Assembly: GCF_015354245.1 (NCBI RefSeq)
Contig: NZ_JADKYZ010000004.1
Coordinates: 372,001 to 436,000, forward strand
Source of the DNA: Diaphorobacter caeni
GTDB lineage: Bacteria > Pseudomonadota > Gammaproteobacteria > Burkholderiales > Burkholderiaceae_C
Reading direction: 5' to 3'
DNA length: 64,000 nucleotides
Below are positions 25,004 through 34,293 of this stretch, piece after piece. Position 1 is the first letter of the stretch. Each line of letters starts with the position of its first letter. The notes under the pieces were generated by a model. That model saw only the letters and a list, made by a program, of their open reading frames with translations, searched no databases and was not told where the DNA came from. The translations under genes were made by a program, and so were the position numbers.

Positions 25004-26203
25004 TCACAGGAGCTGGTTGGCTGCGCCATCCAAGAGCAGACCGCCCTTGACGACGATCTTCTCGCCCGGCTGCAAGCCACTGATCACCGGCACCATGCCG
25101 CGTGTGGGACGGCCCAGCTGCACAGTGCGCGCCTCGAACTCGTTTTCCGAGCGCTGCACGAAAACCACGCTGCGGCTTTCGTCCTTGATGAGCACGGCGG
25201 TCACGGGAATCATCATCTCGTGCGCGCTCGATGTCTGCACGCCCACCTTCACCTGCATGCCGGCGCGCAGCGCGGGATTCTGCTGATCGAGATCGACGAC
25301 CACCGACGCGCGTCGCGAGTCCTTGTCGAGCGTGGCACCCAGATAGCGCACCTTGCCTGCCATCGGTTTGGTGATCTGCGGCGCTTCGACCTGCACCGGG
25401 CTGCCCACGGCAACGCCCTGCAGATCGCTCTCGAACACCTGCGCGACCACGTTCATCACGCCCGGATCGCCGATGGTGAACAGCGCGGCTCCGGCATCCA
25501 TGGCGGCACCGACTTGCGCCTTGCGCTCGGCAATCACGCCCGCACGTGGCGCGCGCAGTACCAGTCTGTCTCCATCGCCCGAGCCGAGCAGCGCCACGGT
25601 ACCGGACGCGCGCGCCAGCTCCTGGCCCGATTCGCGCAGCTTGGCCTGCGCGGCGCGCAGGTCCACGTCGATCCCCACGCCCTTGTCCACCATGGTCTGG
25701 TAGCGCTGCGCCTCCACGGCGGCCACGTCGCGCGCGGTCCTTGCCGCCGCCAGCTCATGGCGCGTGCGCAAGGCATCGGGACTGACCAGCGTGGCGAGCA
25801 CGTCGCCCGCCTTCACCACATCGCCCACATGCGCCTGAACGGACACCACGCGCGCGGCCACCGGCACCGACACCGCCGCAGTGCGGTCTTCCACAAAAGC
25901 GACCTGCGCGGGAGCCCAGGCCATCTGCGTGCCACTCGCGGCCGCCACAGGTTCGATTCCCAGCATCTTCACCGATGCGGATTCCAGCCGCACCACGTCG
26001 CGGTTGGCATCACGATTGGCATCGCGGTTGGCGTCGTTGTTCGCTTTCCCGGGTTGCCGCGCCTCGGTCGCTGCGGCGGCGGCCGCCGACGACGCATCAC
26101 ACCCCGACAGCGTCACGCCGAGCAACAGGCTCGCCGTCAGCCCCAACGCGACTGCGGGAACGCGCCCCGCCCATTTGCCTTGTCTCGCCATTTGCTTGTT
26201 CAC
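25004..26203 (-). CDS. CzcB-like periplasmic adaptor (membrane fusion protein)
   Basis: About 399 aa with a lipoprotein signal (LLLGVTLSGC, lipobox LSGC). The lipoyl-like half-motifs VVSVQAHVGDVVKAGDVLATL and VLRAPRAGVIAERKAQVG flank a coiled-coil hairpin, followed by a beta-barrel domain and a membrane-proximal domain. It links the pump to the outer-membrane factor. I prefer GTG 26203 (GAGG six bases upstream); ATG 26191, 26221 and 26248 are alternatives. The segment encoding four repeats of a DANR(D) tetrapeptide (about 25990-26040) is a short in-frame tandem repeat just after the lipidation site. Confidence 0.87.
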   Translation of the reverse strand: MNKQMARQGKWAGRVPAVALGLTASLLLGVTLSGCDASSAAAAAATEARQPGKANNDANRDANRDANRDVVRLESASVKMLGIEPVAAASGTQMAWAPAQVAFVEDRTAAVSVPVAARVVSVQAHVGDVVKAGDVLATLVSPDALRTRHELAAARTARDVAAVEAQRYQTMVDKGVGIDVDLRAAQAKLRESGQELARASGTVALLGSGDGDRLVLRAPRAGVIAERKAQVGAAMDAGAALFTIGDPGVMNVVAQVFESDLQGVAVGSPVQVEAPQITKPMAGKVRYLGATLDKDSRRASVVVDLDQQNPALRAGMQVKVGVQTSSAHEMMIPVTAVLIKDESRSVVFVQRSENEFEARTVQLGRPTRGMVPVISGLQPGEKIVVKGGLLLDGAANQLL

Positions 26204-26418
26204 TTCACACCTCGTGCTCATCAATGGACGCGATGCTAGGCAGGGCACTTCCGGCCGTGGATAAAGCTTTCATTAACGTTTGGTAAGGTGGGGGCCGCAG
26301 TGTCGGCGCACGGTCGTAGGAATCGACTGACAGAGCATGTCCATTCGTCCACTCCTTCGTGCCGCCGCCTGTGTTCTGATCCACTTTTTACGGGTTCGCC
26401 CACAGCGAGGAGTACGCC

Positions 26419-26859
26419 ATGTCCGCAGAAAAATCCGCATCCGTCCACTGGCAAGGTGCCGGCAAGGAAGGCACGGGAGAAATCTCCACCGAAACCGGTG
26501 CACTGAACAAGGCGCCTTACGGATTCGCCAGCCGCTTCGGCGACGACCGCAAGGCCACCAACCCCGAGGAAATCCTCGCCGCCGCGCACGCGGCCTGCTT
26601 CGCGATGGCGTTCTCGTTCGCCTGCGACGGCGCGGGCATCAAGACCGAGACGGTGGACACCACCGCCAAGGTGCGCCTCATGGCCGAATCCGGCGGCTTC
26701 AAGATCAGCCGCATCGCGCTTACGCTGAACGCCAAGGTTCCCGGCATCAGCGACGAGCAGTTTCAGAAGATCGCCGCCGAGGCCAAGGCGGGCTGCCCGC
26801 TGTCCAAGGCGCTGGCGAGCGTGCCCGAGATCACTCTTGTCGCCACGCTGGTGAAGTGA
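26419..26859 (+). CDS. OsmC-family peroxiredoxin
   Basis: A 146-aa thiol peroxidase of the OsmC/Ohr superfamily, reducing organic hydroperoxides. The two redox cysteines are in AAHAACFAMAFSF and AKAGCPLSKAL, with the conserved NPEEILAAAHA segment. An AGGAG site lies 8 bases before the ATG. It is monocistronic, divergent from the efflux operon. Confidence 0.93.
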   Translation: MSAEKSASVHWQGAGKEGTGEISTETGALNKAPYGFASRFGDDRKATNPEEILAAAHAACFAMAFSFACDGAGIKTETVDTTAKVRLMAESGGFKISRIALTLNAKVPGISDEQFQKIAAEAKAGCPLSKALASVPEITLVATLVK

Positions 26860-27099
26860 ACGCCCGACGTTCGGCGGCGCGGAAACAGCCGCCGTCGCCG
26901 AACTTCGCGGCTGGCCCTTGCACGTCCAGCCCGCACGCGGGCGACGCGGCGTCGTTTGGCACGCACGCAAACCACGCCAACGAAAATCCAGTACACTGAA
27001 GGCCACATGTTCAGCACAGCCCCAAACCACGCAGCACCAGCAGCACTCCGCCCCACCGGCGTGAGCGCAAGCCAGTGCGCGTCTCCGGCCTGTGCCCGA

Positions 27100-27135
27100 A
27101 TGACCACGATGATTATTACCAACACAGCTACCTAG
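27100..27135 (+). CDS. Thr/Ile-rich leader peptide of the hom attenuator
   Basis: A short open frame encodes MTTMIITNTAT followed by TAG: 4 Thr, 2 Ile and an extra Met in 11 codons. These are the end products of the pathway branch that starts at homoserine. It lies before an anti-antiterminator hairpin and a terminator, just as thrL does in enterobacteria. No strong ribosome site is visible (GTGCCCGA upstream). Confidence 0.8.
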   Translation: MTTMIITNTAT

Positions 27136-27143
27136 CGCGTGTT

Positions 27144-27226
27144 AGGTGGCTGTACCGGCAGCCACCTGGAATCATCCCCTCCCCAAATACGGACGACCCA
27201 GCTGGCAAGCTGGGTTTTTTGTTTTT
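27144..27226 (+). promoter_or_regulatory. Transcription attenuator upstream of hom (alternative hairpins plus terminator)
   Basis: Hairpin 1 is AGGTGGCTG/CAGCCACCT (27144-27152 with 27159-27167). The terminator is ACCCAGC/GCTGGGT followed by six T (27196-27220). An exclusive pairing joins GCCACCTGG (27161-27169) to CCAGCTGGC (27198-27206) with 8 of 9 pairs, and would break both. Stalling of ribosomes on Thr/Ile codons of the leader peptide should favour the third form and let transcription reach hom. Confidence 0.85.
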
Positions 27227-27271
27227 CGGCGCTGCAAGAAATGCAGGCCATTTTTGGAGAGGTCCATCACC

Positions 27272-28654
27272 ATGTACAGCGAACCACGCCTTCGCCCCGC
27301 CCCCTTGAATGCCATCGCGCAGGCACACACGACGGGAGCCTCCACACTGCCCGCCCTGCGCATCGGCATGATCGGCCTCGGCACCGTGGGCATGGGCACG
27401 TGGACCGTTCTCCAGCGCAACCAGCCCCTGATCGCCGCACGCGCGGGCCGGGGCGTGGAGATCGTCGCCATCGCCGTGCGCGACCGGGTGCGCGCTGCAC
27501 AGAAGCTCGGAGATGCGGCGCTGCAGCACGTCGAGCTCAGCGCTGATCCGCACTACGTCGCCACGCATCCCGACGTGGACGTGCTCGTGGAGGTGGCCGG
27601 AGGCACCGGCCCTGCACGCGACTGGGTGCAGGCCGCGCTGGCGGCGGGCAAGCATGTGGTCACGGCCAACAAGGCGCTGCTCGCGGTGCATGGCGAAGAC
27701 CTCGCGGAAACCGCTGCGGCGCACGGTCGCCAGCTCGCCTACGAGGCCGCCGTGGCAGGCAGCATCCCGATCATCAAGACGCTGCGCGAGGCGCTTGCGG
27801 CCAATCGCATCGACTCGGTCACGGGCATCCTGAACGGCACCAGCAACTACATCCTCACGCGCATGCGCGATGCCGGCCTGGGATTTGCAGAGGCGCTCGC
27901 CGAGGCGCAGCAGCTCGGCTATGCCGAGGCCGATCCGGCGTTCGATGTGGATGGCGTCGATGCCGCACACAAGCTCTCGTTGCTGGCGGCGAACGCGTTC
28001 GGCATGGCGGTGGATTTCGACACCGTGCATGTCGAGGGCATACGCGATCTGCAACGTGCCGACGTTGCCGCCGCTTCCGAGCTCGGCTATGCCGTAAAGC
28101 TGCTCGCCACCGCACGTCGCCAGGGCTCCGCGGTGGAGCTGCGCGTGCACCCGGCCCTCGTTCCCGTGCGCCATGCGCTGGCGAACGTGGATGGCGCGAC
28201 CAACGGCGTGCTGGTGCATGGTGACGCGAGCGGCCCCGCCTTCTACAGCGGCGCGGGTGCGGGCGCGGAGCCCACGGCATCGGCCGTGGTGGCGGATCTG
28301 ATCGATCTGGCGCGCCTGCCGGCGTCACACCAGGATCGCAGCGTGCCCACGCTGGGAACGCGCGTGCACGACGGCGCTGCACCCGCTGTACTGCCCATGG
28401 GCGAGGTGGTCACCGCCCATCTGCTGTGCGTGGAGTCCGACACCAGCCTCTGTGAAGCTGGTGTGGTGCGGCAACTGGAGAAGGCCGGGCTACGCGTGTT
28501 GCGTCGCAAATGGGTACATTCCGATGCGCCAAGCGGTGCGCCTGCATTGGCCGTGCTCACCGCGCCCACAGCCGATGCGTTGGCATTCGACGCCGCACAG
28601 CAGCTACAGCAGCGCATGAATGTGCGGCTGCGGTGTCTGCGTGTGGCATCGTGA
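27272..28654 (+). CDS. hom: Homoserine dehydrogenase
   Basis: A 460-aa enzyme that reduces aspartate semialdehyde to homoserine with NAD(P)H, the branch point to Thr, Ile and Met. The Rossmann motif is GLGTVGMGTW. The catalytic domain shows VTANKALLAVHG, YEAAVAGSIPIIKTLREAL and ILNGTSNYILTRM, with EADPAFDVDGVDAAHKLSLLA, and the tail has an ACT-like region. The frame is open from 27146, but ATG 27272 has a GGAGAGG site and follows the terminator, so I use it. Unusually, thrC does not follow; the next gene is an iron-type sigma factor. Confidence 0.95.
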   Translation: MYSEPRLRPAPLNAIAQAHTTGASTLPALRIGMIGLGTVGMGTWTVLQRNQPLIAARAGRGVEIVAIAVRDRVRAAQKLGDAALQHVELSADPHYVATHPDVDVLVEVAGGTGPARDWVQAALAAGKHVVTANKALLAVHGEDLAETAAAHGRQLAYEAAVAGSIPIIKTLREALAANRIDSVTGILNGTSNYILTRMRDAGLGFAEALAEAQQLGYAEADPAFDVDGVDAAHKLSLLAANAFGMAVDFDTVHVEGIRDLQRADVAAASELGYAVKLLATARRQGSAVELRVHPALVPVRHALANVDGATNGVLVHGDASGPAFYSGAGAGAEPTASAVVADLIDLARLPASHQDRSVPTLGTRVHDGAAPAVLPMGEVVTAHLLCVESDTSLCEAGVVRQLEKAGLRVLRRKWVHSDAPSGAPALAVLTAPTADALAFDAAQQLQQRMNVRLRCLRVAS

Positions 28655-28753
28655 GCACCCTCTCCATACCGTACCGATTCACGGCGGACAACTGACGAAT
28701 CCTGCGCTTCGGGCGAGCGCGCGCTCACTCCATTCATGGATGGGATAGAATGG

Positions 28754-28773
28754 AAATAACAACCATTCTCATC
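28754..28773 (+). promoter_or_regulatory. Possible Fur box before fecI
   Basis: AATAACAACCATTCTCATC carries the ATTCTCAT half typical of Fur boxes, with a partial match in the other half. A GAATGG...CCATTC inverted repeat (28748-28753 and 28763-28768) overlaps it. The site lies about 35 bases before the fecI start, fitting iron-repressed expression of the cluster. The match is imperfect. Confidence 0.45.
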
Positions 28774-28805
28774 AAATCCATCCTCCAACGTCTGGACATC
28801 GCGCC

Positions 28806-29312
28806 GTGCCCGCTACTTCATTCGACACACATGCCGAGGTGAATTCGCTGTATCGCAACCACAGCCGATGGCTGCAGAACTGGTTGCGGATGAAGCTCGG
28901 CAACGCCTGTGACGCAGCGGATCTGATGCAGGACACCTTCTTGCGCGTGCTCACGCGAGACAGCTTGCCGGAGCTGCGCAATCCGCGCGCCTTTCTGGGT
29001 ACGGTCGCCCACGGGTTGATGGTGAACTTGCTGCGACGCCGTGATCTGGAGGCTGCCTATCTCGAAGCGCTGGCCTGCCGAAACGAAGCACATGCCCCTT
29101 CGCCCGAGGCACGGGCGCTCGCGCTGGAGGCGCTGGTGGAAATCGACACCATGCTCACCGGCCTCCCGCCCAAGGTGCGCGAGGCCTTCCTGCTCTCGCA
29201 ATTGGAGGGACTTGCGCATGCCGAGATCGCCGCACGGATGGACGTGTCCGTCAGCTCGGTTCGACAATACATTGGGCGCGCCATGCAGAACTGTCTGTTG
29301 ATGCAGCCATGA
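28806..29312 (+). CDS. FecI-type ECF sigma factor
   Basis: 168 aa with sigma region 2 (LRMKLGNACDAADLMQDTFLRVL) and region 4 (LEGLAHAEIAARMDVSVSSVRQYIG). The start is GTG at 28806. Its stop overlaps the ATG of the next gene (ATGA at 29309). With FecR and a receptor that has an N-terminal signalling domain it forms a surface-signalling system, in which ligand binding outside activates the sigma factor. Confidence 0.93.
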   Translation: MPATSFDTHAEVNSLYRNHSRWLQNWLRMKLGNACDAADLMQDTFLRVLTRDSLPELRNPRAFLGTVAHGLMVNLLRRRDLEAAYLEALACRNEAHAPSPEARALALEALVEIDTMLTGLPPKVREAFLLSQLEGLAHAEIAARMDVSVSSVRQYIGRAMQNCLLMQP

Positions 29313-30271
29313 AGATCTCGGCCGAGTCCATGGACCCCGTGCTGGCCCGAATGGCGAGCGAGTGGTTTGCGCGACTCAGCGATCCATCGGCGACTGAAGA
29401 CGATCACCGCGACTGGCTTCAATGGCGCAACGCGAGCCCCGCCCACGAGCATGCCTGGCAACAGGTGGAGAACGTGGTGCGCAGGTTCCATCAGCTGGAC
29501 CGCTCGGCCGCCAAGGGCGCGTTGAGCCGACCAGCCATCCCAGCACGACGGCAGGCTCTGCGCTCGCTGGCAGCGATTGGAGTGATGATCGGCTCCGGCT
29601 GGTTGGCTTACCGGCAACTGCCATGGGACGTCTGGAGCGCCAACTACCAGAGCGCGACCGGTGAGTTGCGCGAGGTCACACTGGCCGATGGCACGCAGCT
29701 GATCCTGAATACGGCCACCGCAGTGAACGTCGTCTTCGACACAAAGATGCGCCGTGTGGAATTGGTGCGCGGCGAATTGCACATTGCGACGGCATCCGAT
29801 CCGCACTCTCGCCCCCTCGTCGTGCGCACGCCATTTGCCAATCTGCTGCCCGTGGGAACGCGTTTTTCAGTGCGCCAGGAGCAGGAGTGGGTGCGCCTTA
29901 CCGTGCATGAGGGCGCTGTGGACGTTGAACCCCTCAACGGCTATGGGCCACCGATGCGGCGCATCGCCGCGGGCTCGTCGGTGCAGATCACACGCGAGGG
30001 ACTTGCTGAACCGAAGGCAAGTCCAGCGAATGCGGAAGCATGGACGCAGGGCATGCTGCTGGCCGATGGAATGGCGCTGGGAGACGTCGTGAACGAGTTG
30101 AACCGCCATCGTGTGGGCCGCCTGGTCTGCGACCCGGCAGTTGCGGAGCTGAAGTTGTCCGGCGCGTTTCCGCTGCGGAACACCGACGCGGCGCTGAGCG
30201 CCGTGGCCCGCGCGTTGCCTGTGCGGATAGTGACGATGACGGGGTTATGGGCTCGGGTCGAACCACTCTGA
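29309..30271 (+). CDS. FecR-type anti-sigma/signal-transmitting membrane protein
   Basis: 320 aa. The N-terminal cytoplasmic DUF4880-like part contains the motif WFARLSDPSATEDDHRDW...W. It is followed by one TM near residue 90 (AIGVMIGSGWLAYRQLPW), then the periplasmic FecR domain (GELREVTLADGTQLILNTATAVNV and RPLVVRTPFANLLPVGTRFSV) and a C-terminal STN-like segment. It is coupled to fecI by a four-base overlap. Confidence 0.93.
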   Translation: MKISAESMDPVLARMASEWFARLSDPSATEDDHRDWLQWRNASPAHEHAWQQVENVVRRFHQLDRSAAKGALSRPAIPARRQALRSLAAIGVMIGSGWLAYRQLPWDVWSANYQSATGELREVTLADGTQLILNTATAVNVVFDTKMRRVELVRGELHIATASDPHSRPLVVRTPFANLLPVGTRFSVRQEQEWVRLTVHEGAVDVEPLNGYGPPMRRIAAGSSVQITREGLAEPKASPANAEAWTQGMLLADGMALGDVVNELNRHRVGRLVCDPAVAELKLSGAFPLRNTDAALSAVARALPVRIVTMTGLWARVEPL

Positions 30272-30374
30272 AAGAGCGGTGGACCAAGTATTTCTCCTTT
30301 TTTTCATTGTCGACTGTCACTTTGCGCTTTTCGATTGGCTACTGAGCAGAAGCCAACACCGTCGAGAAGCACTC

Positions 30375-32810
30375 ATGAACCTTCACTCCGCCCTCCCCTT
30401 CGCACCCATTGCGGCAGCCGTCCTGATGGCAATGGCACCGGCTGCTCATGCCGTGCCGGTCGACATTCCTGCGGGCCCCTTGGGGCAGGCGTTGTCGCTC
30501 TATGCGGCGCGTGCGGGCGTGGTGTTGTCATTTCCTTCAGGCCTGACGGAGGGATTGCGCACCGCAGGCATCAAGGGCGACTTTTCGATCCATGCCGGTT
30601 TTGATGCGTTGCTCGTGGGGAGTGGGCTGATCGCTGTGTCCACACCGGAAGGCAGCTTCACGCTGCGCAAGAATGCTGCGTCTGAAAAACAAGCACAAGC
30701 TTCGGCCCCCGCGCCCGCTGGCAGTGCGGACGGGGCACTGCCCACCGTCACCGTGACGGCCACGCCCGCCGTTGGCGCTGAAACGAACGGCACCAGCCGC
30801 TATGTGGCAAAGCGCGCCAGCAGTGGAACCAAGACGGACACCCCGCTCATCGCCGTGCCGCAATCCATCAGCGTGATAACGCGCGACCAGATCGACGAGC
30901 AAGCCGTGACCAGCGTGCGTGAAGCCCTGCGCTACACGCCTGGCCTCGTCTCCGAATACCGGGGTGCGGGCGGCACGCGCTACGACACCATTCTCTACCG
31001 TGGCTTCGGCGGCGGCATCAACTACGATTACTCCTATCTGGACGGCATGCGTCTTTTGGGCGCGAACTACGCCATCCCGCAAGTCGACCCATACCATCTG
31101 GAGCGTGTGGACGTGCTGCGCGGCCCGGCCTCGGTGCTGTATGGACAGGGCACGCCGGGCGGCATGATCAACCTGGTCAGCAAAATGCCCACGCCCGATC
31201 CCTTGCACGAGGTGCAGGTGCAGCTCGGCACCAAGGGCTGGAAGCAGCTGGGCTTCGATCTCGGCGGCGCGCTCAACGCGGACGGCACGCTGTCCTATCG
31301 CCTCACGGGCGTGGGGCATGATGGCGACTCGCAGGTGAAGCACCAGACGGATCGGCGCGCCGCATTGGCCGGCGGCATCACATGGCAACCCGACGCCGAC
31401 ACCAGCCTCACGCTGCTGATGCGCTACCAGCACGATCCCGAAGGCGGCTACTACGGCTTTCTGCCCGCCGTGGGTACCGTCAAACCGCTGCCCGACGGCT
31501 CCTTCATTCCGCGCAATTTCTTCGATGGCTCACCCGCGTTCGACCAATTCCGCCGCACGCAGAGCTCCATCGGCTACCAGTTCGAAAAGCGCATCGATGA
31601 CCAATGGAGCCTGCACTCCAGCCTGCGCTTTTTGCATGTGGGCACGGATTACGACAGCGTCTTCACCTCGGGCGTGAACGTGTCCAACCCATCCAATCCG
31701 CAACTGGTGCGCCGCGCCATCTTCAACAACGCCAGCTACAACGCCATCACCGCAGACAACCGCGCGCAGTACAGCTTCAAGACGGGCGACCTGTCGCACA
31801 AGCTGCTGTTCGGCATCGACTACCAGCGGCTGCATTACAACGAGGCACAGGGCATGGGCAACGCGCCGTCGCTGTCCATTCCCAACCCCGACTATGCAGC
31901 CGCCATCACGCGTCCTGCCATGTCGTCGCGCTCGCGTCAGGAACTCGATCAGATCGGGCTCTATGTACAGGACCAGATCCAGTGGGATCGCTGGACCTGG
32001 CTGGTGGGCGTGCGCCAGGACTGGGCGGGCAATGACCGCGCCGAGCGCATCAGCGGCACCGACGTGAAGCAGAGCGATCACGCCTTCACGGGGCGCATCG
32101 GACTGGTCTATCAGATGGACAGTGGCGTGGCCCCGTACGTGAGCTACTCGCGCTCGTTCCAGCCCGTGGCCGATGCCGATGCTGCGGGCCGACTGTTCAA
32201 ACCCACCACGGGCGAGCAAGTGGAGGTGGGCGTGAAATACCAGCCACCGGGCTCCAACACGCTGCTGACCGCGGCGGCGTACCAGCTCACGCAGAACAAT
32301 GTGCTGACCACCGATCCGAACAACACGGCCTACAGCATCCAGACCGGCCAGGTACGCACGCGCGGCGTGGAACTGGAAGCACGCGCCAGCGTCACGCGCA
32401 GTCTGGACATCATCGCCTCGTACACCCACGCCGACAACGTCAACACGCGCAGCAACACCGCCCAGGACAAACACCCCACCTATGTGCCGGACCAATCAGC
32501 GGGCCTGTGGGGCAGCTACACGGTGCGGGACGGCGCGCTCGCAGGGCTCGGGGTGTCAGCCGGTGTGCGCTACACCGGTCGCAGCTGGGCCGATGCCGGC
32601 AACACGATGCGCGTGCCGGACTACACGCTGCTCGATGCCGCCGTGCGCTACGACCTCGGCGTCGCCAATCCGGCGCTCAAGGGCACGACGCTCGCGCTCA
32701 ACGTCACCAACCTCACCGACAAGACCTTCGTCTCGGCGTGCGCGACAGCGACCAAGTGCTTCTACGGAGCGGGTCGCACGGTACGCGCCACAATGACCTA
32801 CAAGTGGTGA
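30375..32810 (+). CDS. TonB-dependent siderophore receptor with STN signalling domain
   Basis: 811 aa. Signal peptide ends at AAHA. The STN domain (about residues 25-80, GPLGQALSLYAARAGVV) interacts with FecR. The plug domain starts around residue 150 (PLIAVPQSISVITRDQIDEQ, and RVDVLRGPASVLYGQGTPGG). A 22-strand barrel follows, ending VRATMTYKW with the usual C-terminal aromatic residue. The family is FhuE/FpvA-like ferric-siderophore receptors; the ligand cannot be named. The ATG at 30375 is chosen because it gives a proper signal peptide. Confidence 0.94.
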   Translation: MNLHSALPFAPIAAAVLMAMAPAAHAVPVDIPAGPLGQALSLYAARAGVVLSFPSGLTEGLRTAGIKGDFSIHAGFDALLVGSGLIAVSTPEGSFTLRKNAASEKQAQASAPAPAGSADGALPTVTVTATPAVGAETNGTSRYVAKRASSGTKTDTPLIAVPQSISVITRDQIDEQAVTSVREALRYTPGLVSEYRGAGGTRYDTILYRGFGGGINYDYSYLDGMRLLGANYAIPQVDPYHLERVDVLRGPASVLYGQGTPGGMINLVSKMPTPDPLHEVQVQLGTKGWKQLGFDLGGALNADGTLSYRLTGVGHDGDSQVKHQTDRRAALAGGITWQPDADTSLTLLMRYQHDPEGGYYGFLPAVGTVKPLPDGSFIPRNFFDGSPAFDQFRRTQSSIGYQFEKRIDDQWSLHSSLRFLHVGTDYDSVFTSGVNVSNPSNPQLVRRAIFNNASYNAITADNRAQYSFKTGDLSHKLLFGIDYQRLHYNEAQGMGNAPSLSIPNPDYAAAITRPAMSSRSRQELDQIGLYVQDQIQWDRWTWLVGVRQDWAGNDRAERISGTDVKQSDHAFTGRIGLVYQMDSGVAPYVSYSRSFQPVADADAAGRLFKPTTGEQVEVGVKYQPPGSNTLLTAAAYQLTQNNVLTTDPNNTAYSIQTGQVRTRGVELEARASVTRSLDIIASYTHADNVNTRSNTAQDKHPTYVPDQSAGLWGSYTVRDGALAGLGVSAGVRYTGRSWADAGNTMRVPDYTLLDAAVRYDLGVANPALKGTTLALNVTNLTDKTFVSACATATKCFYGAGRTVRATMTYKW

Positions 32811-32831
32811 TGGCGACGCCAGCTGCCCGCC

Positions 32832-33983
32832 ATGATGTCATCCAAGACCCTGGGCCGCTGGCGCTGGGTGCATGAATGGTCCAGCCTGGTCTGCACGGTA
32901 TTCCTCTTGATGCTGTGCGTGACCGGGCTGCCGCTGATCTTCCACCACGAGCTGGAAGATTGGCTCGAGCCACATGCGCCCGAGGCATCCGCCCCGGCAC
33001 ATTCCGCGCACCCGAACGCAGGCGCCGCACCCCACATGGACGAGGTGCTCGCGCTGGTGCGCGATGCCTACCCCGAGCGACCGGTGCAATTTATCGCCTG
33101 GCTCGACGAGCCGGGGCAGTTCCGCGTGGGCCTGCGCCGCGACGCAACGCAGCAGGGACAAAAGCCGTTCGCGCTGGTGGATGGTGTGCAGCGCCGCATC
33201 ACGGGCGAGGCCTACAGCGAGAAGGACTGGCGCAACGGCGGCATCATGTCGGCGCTGCTCATGCTGCACACCAACATGCTCATGGGCCAGAAGTCGCAGC
33301 TTTTTCTTGGCGCCATGGGGCTGCTGTTCGTCGTGTCGCTCGTCTCGGGAGCGGTGATCTACGGGCCGTTCATGCGCAAGCTCCCGTTCGGCACCGTGCG
33401 GCATGAGAAATCCAGGCGCGCGGTCTGGCTGGACCTGCACAACCTGCTCGGCATTGCCGCGCTGATGTGGATGTTCATCGTCGGGCTGACCGGCGCCATC
33501 AACACGCTCGACTCCATCGTCTTCGGTGCGTGGCAGAAAAGCGTGACGGCCCAGTTGAAGATCGAATACGCCGATGCGAAGCCCACGCCTCGCCCCGAGG
33601 GGTTGCAGCGCGCGGTGGACAAGGCGCTGGCGTTCCTGCCCGAGCGGCGCGTCAGCTTCGTGGCCTTCCCCGGTTCGATGTTCGCGACGCCCCGGCACTA
33701 TGCGGTCTATCTGCAGGGCGACACCACCATCACCTCACGCCTGCTGCATCCGGTGCTGATCGATGCCGTCAGCGGCGAACTGGTGGACGTGGGCAACCCG
33801 CCGTGGTTCCTGCAGGCGCTCGAGGTGTCCCGCCCCTTGCACTTCGGCGACTACGGCGGCATGCCCATGAAGCTGCTGTGGGCGGCCTTCGATCTGCTCG
33901 CCATCGTGGTGCTCGGCAGCGGCATCTACCTGTGGATCAACCGCCGACGCAGCAAGGCGTCACCAGCCCCGACCCGGAACTGA
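32832..33983 (+). CDS. PepSY-associated TM protein (siderophore-iron reductase-like)
   Basis: A 383-aa inner-membrane protein with four TM segments (near residues 15-35, 155-180, 205-225 and 355-375) and two PepSY-type periplasmic domains. Conserved features include RWVHEWSSLVC, LHTNMLMG, DLHNLLG and HFGDYGG, with histidines that could bind heme. Such proteins often lie next to TonB receptors and are proposed to reduce the ferric siderophore in the periplasm. It starts 21 bases after the receptor. Confidence 0.88.
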   Translation: MMSSKTLGRWRWVHEWSSLVCTVFLLMLCVTGLPLIFHHELEDWLEPHAPEASAPAHSAHPNAGAAPHMDEVLALVRDAYPERPVQFIAWLDEPGQFRVGLRRDATQQGQKPFALVDGVQRRITGEAYSEKDWRNGGIMSALLMLHTNMLMGQKSQLFLGAMGLLFVVSLVSGAVIYGPFMRKLPFGTVRHEKSRRAVWLDLHNLLGIAALMWMFIVGLTGAINTLDSIVFGAWQKSVTAQLKIEYADAKPTPRPEGLQRAVDKALAFLPERRVSFVAFPGSMFATPRHYAVYLQGDTTITSRLLHPVLIDAVSGELVDVGNPPWFLQALEVSRPLHFGDYGGMPMKLLWAAFDLLAIVVLGSGIYLWINRRRSKASPAPTRN

Positions 33984-33986
33984 GTC

Positions 33987-34208
33987 ATGCCCGCACCATC
34001 CGCTACCCGCACCAAAACCCACGGCACGAGCCCGCCAGGCGGCTTCTGGTTCGTGTGGCGCATGCCCGCACTGCTGGCCACGCTGACCTTGGCCGGATTG
34101 CTGATCGCGTTGTTCAGCGACGGCTACTGGCGCCACCTGGCCTGCGCGCTGCTGAGTGTTCCGTTGTGGGCCGGCCTGTGGCACTGGCTGCGCGCCAGGG
34201 CATCCTGA
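33987..34208 (+). CDS. Small membrane protein of the iron-uptake operon
   Basis: A 73-aa protein with two predicted TM helices (ALLATLTLAGLLIALFS and WRHLACALLSVPLWAGLWHW). It starts three bases after the PepSY gene stop. Small proteins of this shape commonly end FecIR-PepSY operons, but I do not recognise a named family or function. Confidence 0.7.
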   Translation: MPAPSATRTKTHGTSPPGGFWFVWRMPALLATLTLAGLLIALFSDGYWRHLACALLSVPLWAGLWHWLRARAS

Positions 34209-34293
34209 ACTTCGCCGGTCGGGGCGAGCCCCACTCTGTGCAAGACTAGGGCCTGTTCACATATCCTCCGGGAATCGCCCCAGCTTGACCTGT

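Noticed and set aside
21707-26239. Long + strand open frame of 1510 codons
   Set aside because: Antisense shadow of the RND pump and adaptor genes; composition (many His, Arg, Gln) is typical of reversed GC-rich genes.
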